Assembly (NCBI GenBank): GCA_964433135.1
Contig: CAYSQW010000002.1
Coordinates: 1 to 64,000 of the forward strand
Origin: CAYSQW01 sp964433135
GTDB taxonomy: Bacteria > Acidobacteriota > Aminicenantia > Aminicenantales > Aminicenantaceae
Length of the DNA stretch: 64,000 nt
Direction: 5' to 3'
The position numbers were made by a program, and so were the translations under genes. The notes below the pieces were generated by a model. That model was not told the DNA's origin and did no database searches. It saw nothing but the letters and a program-made list of their open reading frames with translations. Shown here piece by piece: positions 60,456 through 64,000 of the stretch (position 1 is the first letter of the stretch; every line of letters starts with the position of its first letter).

Positions 60456-61197
60456 GATTTTTCTTCACGAGAAAAGTATCGTTGGTCAGAGCTTTGACTT
60501 TTCGTCCCCAAAGAAATTTGAGCGCTTTTTGGGCGGCTTTCTGTTCCGCATCTTTTTTGGACAAACCCCGAGCCTCAGCCAGTCTGGCTTTTTCGGAAAA
60601 AACCTCGACGACAAAGACTCTTCGATGGTCGGGGCCCTTGGTGGTGACGGTCTTGTAAATCGGGGCGGGCAGTTTTTCCTGCTGGAGATACTCCTGTAAG
60701 GCGGATTTAAAATTGTTGACGGCAAACTTTTCAACATCGATTTTATTGAACAACGGCAGCAGCAGGGGGTGAAGAAAATTACGGGTATTCTCCAATCCTC
60801 CTTCGAGATAGAGAGCTGCGATAACCGCTTCAAAGGTGCCGGCCAGGATGGTTTTTTTATTCCGTCCTCCGCTTTTTTCCTCTCCCTTTCCCAGACGAAT
60901 ATGCTTTTCGAGCTTGAGCTTTTTCGCGAAGGAATAGAGTGCGGAAGTACTGGCTGCGGAGGATTTGAGCTTGGATAATTCGCCCTCGGTCAGATCCGGG
61001 TACCGGGAATAGAGAAAATCGGCTACGATGAAGCCCAAGACCGAATCGCCGAGAAATTCTAGCACTTCATTGTTTGCAGCATCCCGTCCATGATTTTCAT
61101 AAGCGAAGGAGCTGTGCGTCAAGGCTTGGAGAAGAAGATCCTTATCCTGAAAGGTGTAGCCGAGCTTACGTTCCAGCTGATTGATGTTGACTTTCAT
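60448..61197 (-). CDS. rnc: Ribonuclease III
   Basis: A 249-aa double-strand-specific endoribonuclease, acting in rRNA and mRNA processing. The catalytic signature NNEVLEFLGDSVLGF is present with the second acidic set (GTFEAVIAALYLEGG), followed by a C-terminal dsRNA-binding domain (FKSALQEYLQQEKLPAPIY, GLSKKDAEQKAAQKAL). The start is set at MKVNINQLERKLGYTF, 40 codons inside the frame, because the upstream part overlaps pyrC and is not RNase III-like; no clear ribosome site precedes it. It lies 56 nt after pyrC. Confidence 0.94.
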   Translation of the reverse strand: MKVNINQLERKLGYTFQDKDLLLQALTHSSFAYENHGRDAANNEVLEFLGDSVLGFIVADFLYSRYPDLTEGELSKLKSSAASTSALYSFAKKLKLEKHIRLGKGEEKSGGRNKKTILAGTFEAVIAALYLEGGLENTRNFLHPLLLPLFNKIDVEKFAVNNFKSALQEYLQQEKLPAPIYKTVTTKGPDHRRVFVVEVFSEKARLAEARGLSKKDAEQKAAQKALKFLWGRKVKALTNDTFLVKKNHD

Positions 61198-61253
61198 GAT
61201 AATGAAAAAAAATATTTCTTGACGAAATCCCCGGTTCGTCCGGCCTGGAACGG

Positions 61254-62531
61254 CTAAGCGGAAAATACGATTTTGCCTCCTACGATCGTCATCACGGGGG
61301 TCCCTTTCAATCTCCATCCGTGGAATGGCGTGTTACGGCTTTTCGAAAGAAAATGATTCCTGTTGACCGTGATGTTTTTATCCAAGTTGAGAAGCGTCAG
61401 GTCCGCATCGGCGCCGGGTCGGATTACGCCTTTTTGAGGCAATCCGAGTATCTGGGCGGGACGGGTTGAGAACATCTCGATGAAGCGGGCCAGGGATATG
61501 ATCTCGGTACGGACAAATTTGTCCAGCAGCAGTGAAACCGCTGTTTCAAGGCCGTTGATACCGAAGGGAGCGATATCGAACTCGACGGCTTTCTCATCCC
61601 GGCTGTGAGGGGCATGGTCGGTCGCGAAGATGTCGATGATTCCGTCTCTGACCGCCTCTATCAGGGCATCCCGATCCGCACGTGTTCGGAGGGGAGGATT
61701 GACCTTGAAATGGGTATCGTAGTGCTCGCAATCCGCATCGGTGAGCAGCAAATGATGGGGGGTGACTTCGGATGTTACCGGAAGCTGATTCTCTTTAGCT
61801 TTTCGAAGCAGCCCGGCGGATCCCCGGGTTGATACATGCGCAATATGGACACGAACTTGCGTGGCTTCGGCGAGCAGGATGTCCCGGGAAACCATGGCAT
61901 CTTCGGAGGTGGAGGGAATGCCCTTCAAACCGAAGAGATAGGAGTTGTCTCCTTCATGCATAACGCCTCCACGGCTGAGCTCGCGGTCTTCACAATGGTC
62001 GATGATAAGTGCGTTGAGGCCTCCGGCGTATTCCAACGCACGACGCATGACCATAGAGCTGGACACCGGGTGGCCGTCATCGGAGAATGCCACGGCGCCC
62101 GCTTCCAGAAGCTCCGCCATATTGGTGATGGATTCTCCTTCCAGTCCGAAGGTCACGGCAGCTATGGGGAAGACGTTGACTCCTGAGCCGAGTCGTGCCT
62201 GCCGCAGGATGAATTGTGTGATGCCGGGATTATCGTTCACCGGATCGGTGTTCGGCATGCAGGCGATCGATGTGAATCCTCCCCGGGCGGCAGCCGACGT
62301 GCCGCTGGCGATGGTCTCTTTATGTTCTTGTCCCGGTTCACGCAGATGAACGTGCATATCGATGAAACCGGGAGCGACGATCAAATCGGTGGCATCAATG
62401 ACGCGAAGATTGTCGGGTGGGATATCTTCCTTGATTTCAGTTATTTTCTTGTTTTCGATAAGTATATCGCACACGGCGTCGAGCTTTGTGGTCGGATCGA
62501 CGACGCGGCCGTTTTTAATGAGTGTTTTCAC
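61254..62531 (-). CDS. pyrC: Dihydroorotase
   Basis: A 425-aa class I dihydroorotase, cyclising carbamoyl aspartate to dihydroorotate. Metal and substrate motifs: DMHVHLREPGQEHKETIASG, GFTSIACMPNTDPV, and FATDHAPHSRDEK. Length is typical. It overlaps pyrB by 17 nt. Third step of pyrimidine synthesis. Confidence 0.96.
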   Translation of the reverse strand: MKTLIKNGRVVDPTTKLDAVCDILIENKKITEIKEDIPPDNLRVIDATDLIVAPGFIDMHVHLREPGQEHKETIASGTSAAARGGFTSIACMPNTDPVNDNPGITQFILRQARLGSGVNVFPIAAVTFGLEGESITNMAELLEAGAVAFSDDGHPVSSSMVMRRALEYAGGLNALIIDHCEDRELSRGGVMHEGDNSYLFGLKGIPSTSEDAMVSRDILLAEATQVRVHIAHVSTRGSAGLLRKAKENQLPVTSEVTPHHLLLTDADCEHYDTHFKVNPPLRTRADRDALIEAVRDGIIDIFATDHAPHSRDEKAVEFDIAPFGINGLETAVSLLLDKFVRTEIISLARFIEMFSTRPAQILGLPQKGVIRPGADADLTLLNLDKNITVNRNHFLSKSRNTPFHGWRLKGTPVMTIVGGKIVFSA

Positions 62532-63453
62532 GATTGTTTCCTCCCAGGAGAAGGGTTAATACCGCCATTCTCACGGCGACTCCGTTTTCAACTTGCTGCA
62601 GGATTACAGATCGGTTTGAATCCGCAAGCGGAGTGGATATTTCCACATCGCGGTTGATCGGGCCGGGATGCATGACGATGGCGTTCTTTTTCGCTCTTGC
62701 CAGCCGGGTTTCGGTCAGGCTGTAGAGTGTTCTGTATTCGCGGAGTGACGGAAAAAAGTTCTTCTGTTGTCGTTCCAGCTGGATGCGCAGCATCATGATT
62801 ACATCGGCTCGGGTCGCGGCTCGATCGAAGTCCGTTTCGATCTCGGCTCCGAAGCTTTTGAAGGCGGAGGGCACGAGGGAAGGAGGCCCTACCAGGATCA
62901 CACGGGCTCCCAGTTTCTGAAGACAGAACAAATTGGAGCGGGCCACGCGGCTGTGAAGGATATCCCCCACAATGACGATCTTCAAGCCTTTGAATCTTTT
63001 CTTGTATTGACGGATGGTGAATGCATCGAGGAGAGCCTGAGTGGGATGTTCGTGTGAGCCGTCTCCGGCATTGATGATGTGGGAACGACAGAATGTACTC
63101 ATAAATCGAGGGGCTCCCGCACATGCGTGACGGATAATGGTGGCATCGGTGTTCATGGCTTCGAGATTGAGGACGGTGTCCTTGAAGGTTTCCCCCTTGA
63201 CGGTACTGCTGGAGGATTTGCTGAAATTGCTGATATCGGCGCTCAGTCTTTTTGCGGCGAGCTCAAAGGAACTTCGTGTGCGGGTGCTGGGCTCGAAAAA
63301 AAGATTGACGATCGTTTTCCCGCGGAGAACAGGCACCTTCTTGACCTCTCTGGATGATATTTCCAGCATGGAATCGGCCGTGCTGAGGATGGTTCTGATA
63401 TCGGCGGCGGATAGATCCTGGATCCCGATTAGATGTTTGTGCTTGAAAGGCAA
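62515..63453 (-). CDS. pyrB: Aspartate carbamoyltransferase catalytic subunit
   Basis: A 312-aa ATCase catalytic chain. Carbamoyl-phosphate site FFEPSTRTRSSFELAAKRL, then GDGSHEHPTQALLD, and a C-terminal aspartate domain with HPGPINRDVEI. No pyrI regulatory subunit gene is next to it; control is presumably by PyrR. It begins 10 nt after pyrR. Confidence 0.96.
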   Translation of the reverse strand: MPFKHKHLIGIQDLSAADIRTILSTADSMLEISSREVKKVPVLRGKTIVNLFFEPSTRTRSSFELAAKRLSADISNFSKSSSSTVKGETFKDTVLNLEAMNTDATIIRHACAGAPRFMSTFCRSHIINAGDGSHEHPTQALLDAFTIRQYKKRFKGLKIVIVGDILHSRVARSNLFCLQKLGARVILVGPPSLVPSAFKSFGAEIETDFDRAATRADVIMMLRIQLERQQKNFFPSLREYRTLYSLTETRLARAKKNAIVMHPGPINRDVEISTPLADSNRSVILQQVENGVAVRMAVLTLLLGGNNRENTH

Positions 63454-63463
63454 TGTCTGTCTC

Positions 63464-63991
63464 CTATTTTTTTCCCACCGGCTCAGCGATCAGGACCTCA
63501 TCGCTGTCGTCAAACTCCTTCAGTTTAACCTTAACCAGTTCTCTGCGTGAGGTCGGCAGGGATTTTCCCACGTAATCCGCACGGATCGGGAGTTCCCGGT
63601 GTCCGCGGTCGATAAGCACCAGAAGTTGAATGGATTTCGGTCGGCCCAGGTCGACCAGGCTGTCCAACGCGGCGCGGATTGTCCGGCCGGTAAAGAGAAC
63701 GTCATCAACGAGAATGACGTCCTTGTTTTTGACGGGGAAATTGATCTCGGTTTTTTTGACGGTCGGCTGTTCCTTGAGCTTTGCGAAATCGTCGCGGTAA
63801 AGGGTGATATCGAGAACACCGGTTGGAACCTCGATCCGCTCCTGTTCCTTGATCAATTTTTGAATCCGGTTTCCCAGAAAGACTCCGCGAGTGCGGATGC
63901 CGACAATGACAAGGTTTTTAAGATTACGGTTTCGTTCCGTGATTTCCGTCGTCATTCTGAGGAGTGCTCTTCTGATCTTTCGCGAGTCCAT
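63464..63991 (-). CDS. pyrR: PyrR, pyrimidine operon regulator / uracil phosphoribosyltransferase, possibly 5'-incomplete
   Basis: At least 175 aa of PyrR. PRPP-binding motif ILVDDVLFTGRTIRAALD; opening DSRKIRRALLRMTTEITERN and GIRTRGVFLGNRI. PyrR binds UMP-responsive RNA leaders to attenuate pyr operons and has uracil phosphoribosyltransferase activity. The frame stays open to the window edge (A-K-V precedes the first Met), and PyrR proteins usually start several residues before this point, so the true start probably lies outside the window, as would any PyrR-binding leader. Confidence 0.93.
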   Translation of the reverse strand: MDSRKIRRALLRMTTEITERNRNLKNLVIVGIRTRGVFLGNRIQKLIKEQERIEVPTGVLDITLYRDDFAKLKEQPTVKKTEINFPVKNKDVILVDDVLFTGRTIRAALDSLVDLGRPKSIQLLVLIDRGHRELPIRADYVGKSLPTSRRELVKVKLKEFDDSDEVLIAEPVGKK

Positions 63992-64000
63992 GACTTTGGC

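Overview
The window reads as a draft-assembly piece (one run of 100 Ns) from an anaerobic, diderm-type bacterium of intermediate GC. Evidence for an envelope with an outer membrane is a secreted 279-aa beta-barrel-like protein ending in Phe. Evidence for anaerobic metabolism is a ferredoxin-dependent 2-oxoacid oxidoreductase, HdrABC-type iron-sulfur proteins, a soluble fumarate-reductase-type flavoprotein and an oxygen-sensitive radical SAM enzyme. The gene content (DUF6599-like proteins, split glycine decarboxylase, Hdr/Kor module, large SRP RNA with an Alu domain) would suit an Acidobacteriota/Aminicenantes-like or deltaproteobacterial-type lineage. That placement is inference, not proven here.

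Layout. 1-9.2 kb: secreted M14 carboxypeptidase, beta-barrel protein, SRP RNA, cobO with a small zincin, serS, two tRNA-Ser genes and an uncharacterised protein with faint glycosyltransferase features. 9.5-12.6 kb: STAS protein, GpgS-like glycosyltransferase and MOFRL glycerate kinase, a possible glycosylglycerate (compatible solute) locus. 12.6-16.4 kb: APC permease with two UspA domains preceded by an overlapping 53-aa membrane peptide gene, then a DUF711 protein. 16.5-22.2 kb: DUF6599-like lipoprotein-like protein, mutY, an NHL-like relic, a GAF-GGDEF cyclase and a frameshifted homocysteine methyltransferase/MTHFR gene. 22.4-27.1 kb: Gld-type ABC exporter operon. 27.2-36.7 kb: argS, divergent from a gcvT-gcvH-gcvPA-gcvPB-glyQ-glyS glycine operon closed by a terminator. 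36.8-37.3 kb: PilZ protein.

37.5-46.2 kb is the most unusual region: one collinear nine-gene unit (hdrC-hdrB-korD-korA-korB-korC-hdrA-frdB-like-frdA-like). It joins a heterodisulfide-reductase-type electron-transfer core to a 2-oxoglutarate-type ferredoxin oxidoreductase and a soluble fumarate-reductase-like pair. Upstream lies a 126-bp tandem repeat array interrupted by the assembly gap.

47.2-52.6 kb: DUF362 / Tat-signal AmrS-type radical SAM / membrane-embedded spermidine-synthase-like operon and a second DUF6599-like gene. 52.6-58.0 kb: four-gene phosphorelay (response regulator with degenerate GGDEF, 1031-aa hybrid kinase, response regulator with intact GGDEF, Hpt). With the GAF-GGDEF cyclase and PilZ protein this gives a local c-di-GMP theme. 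58.3-64 kb: AI-2E-family permease, then pyrR-pyrB-pyrC-rnc and two small genes, ending in a terminator; pyrR runs to the window edge.

Many promoters are readable by eye as TTGACA/TATAAT-type sites. Several (serS, DUF711, argS, cobO, the beta-barrel gene) place the expected transcription start at or within about 10 nt of the start codon, suggesting frequent leaderless or near-leaderless mRNAs. All functional calls are by motif and family recognition without database searches.
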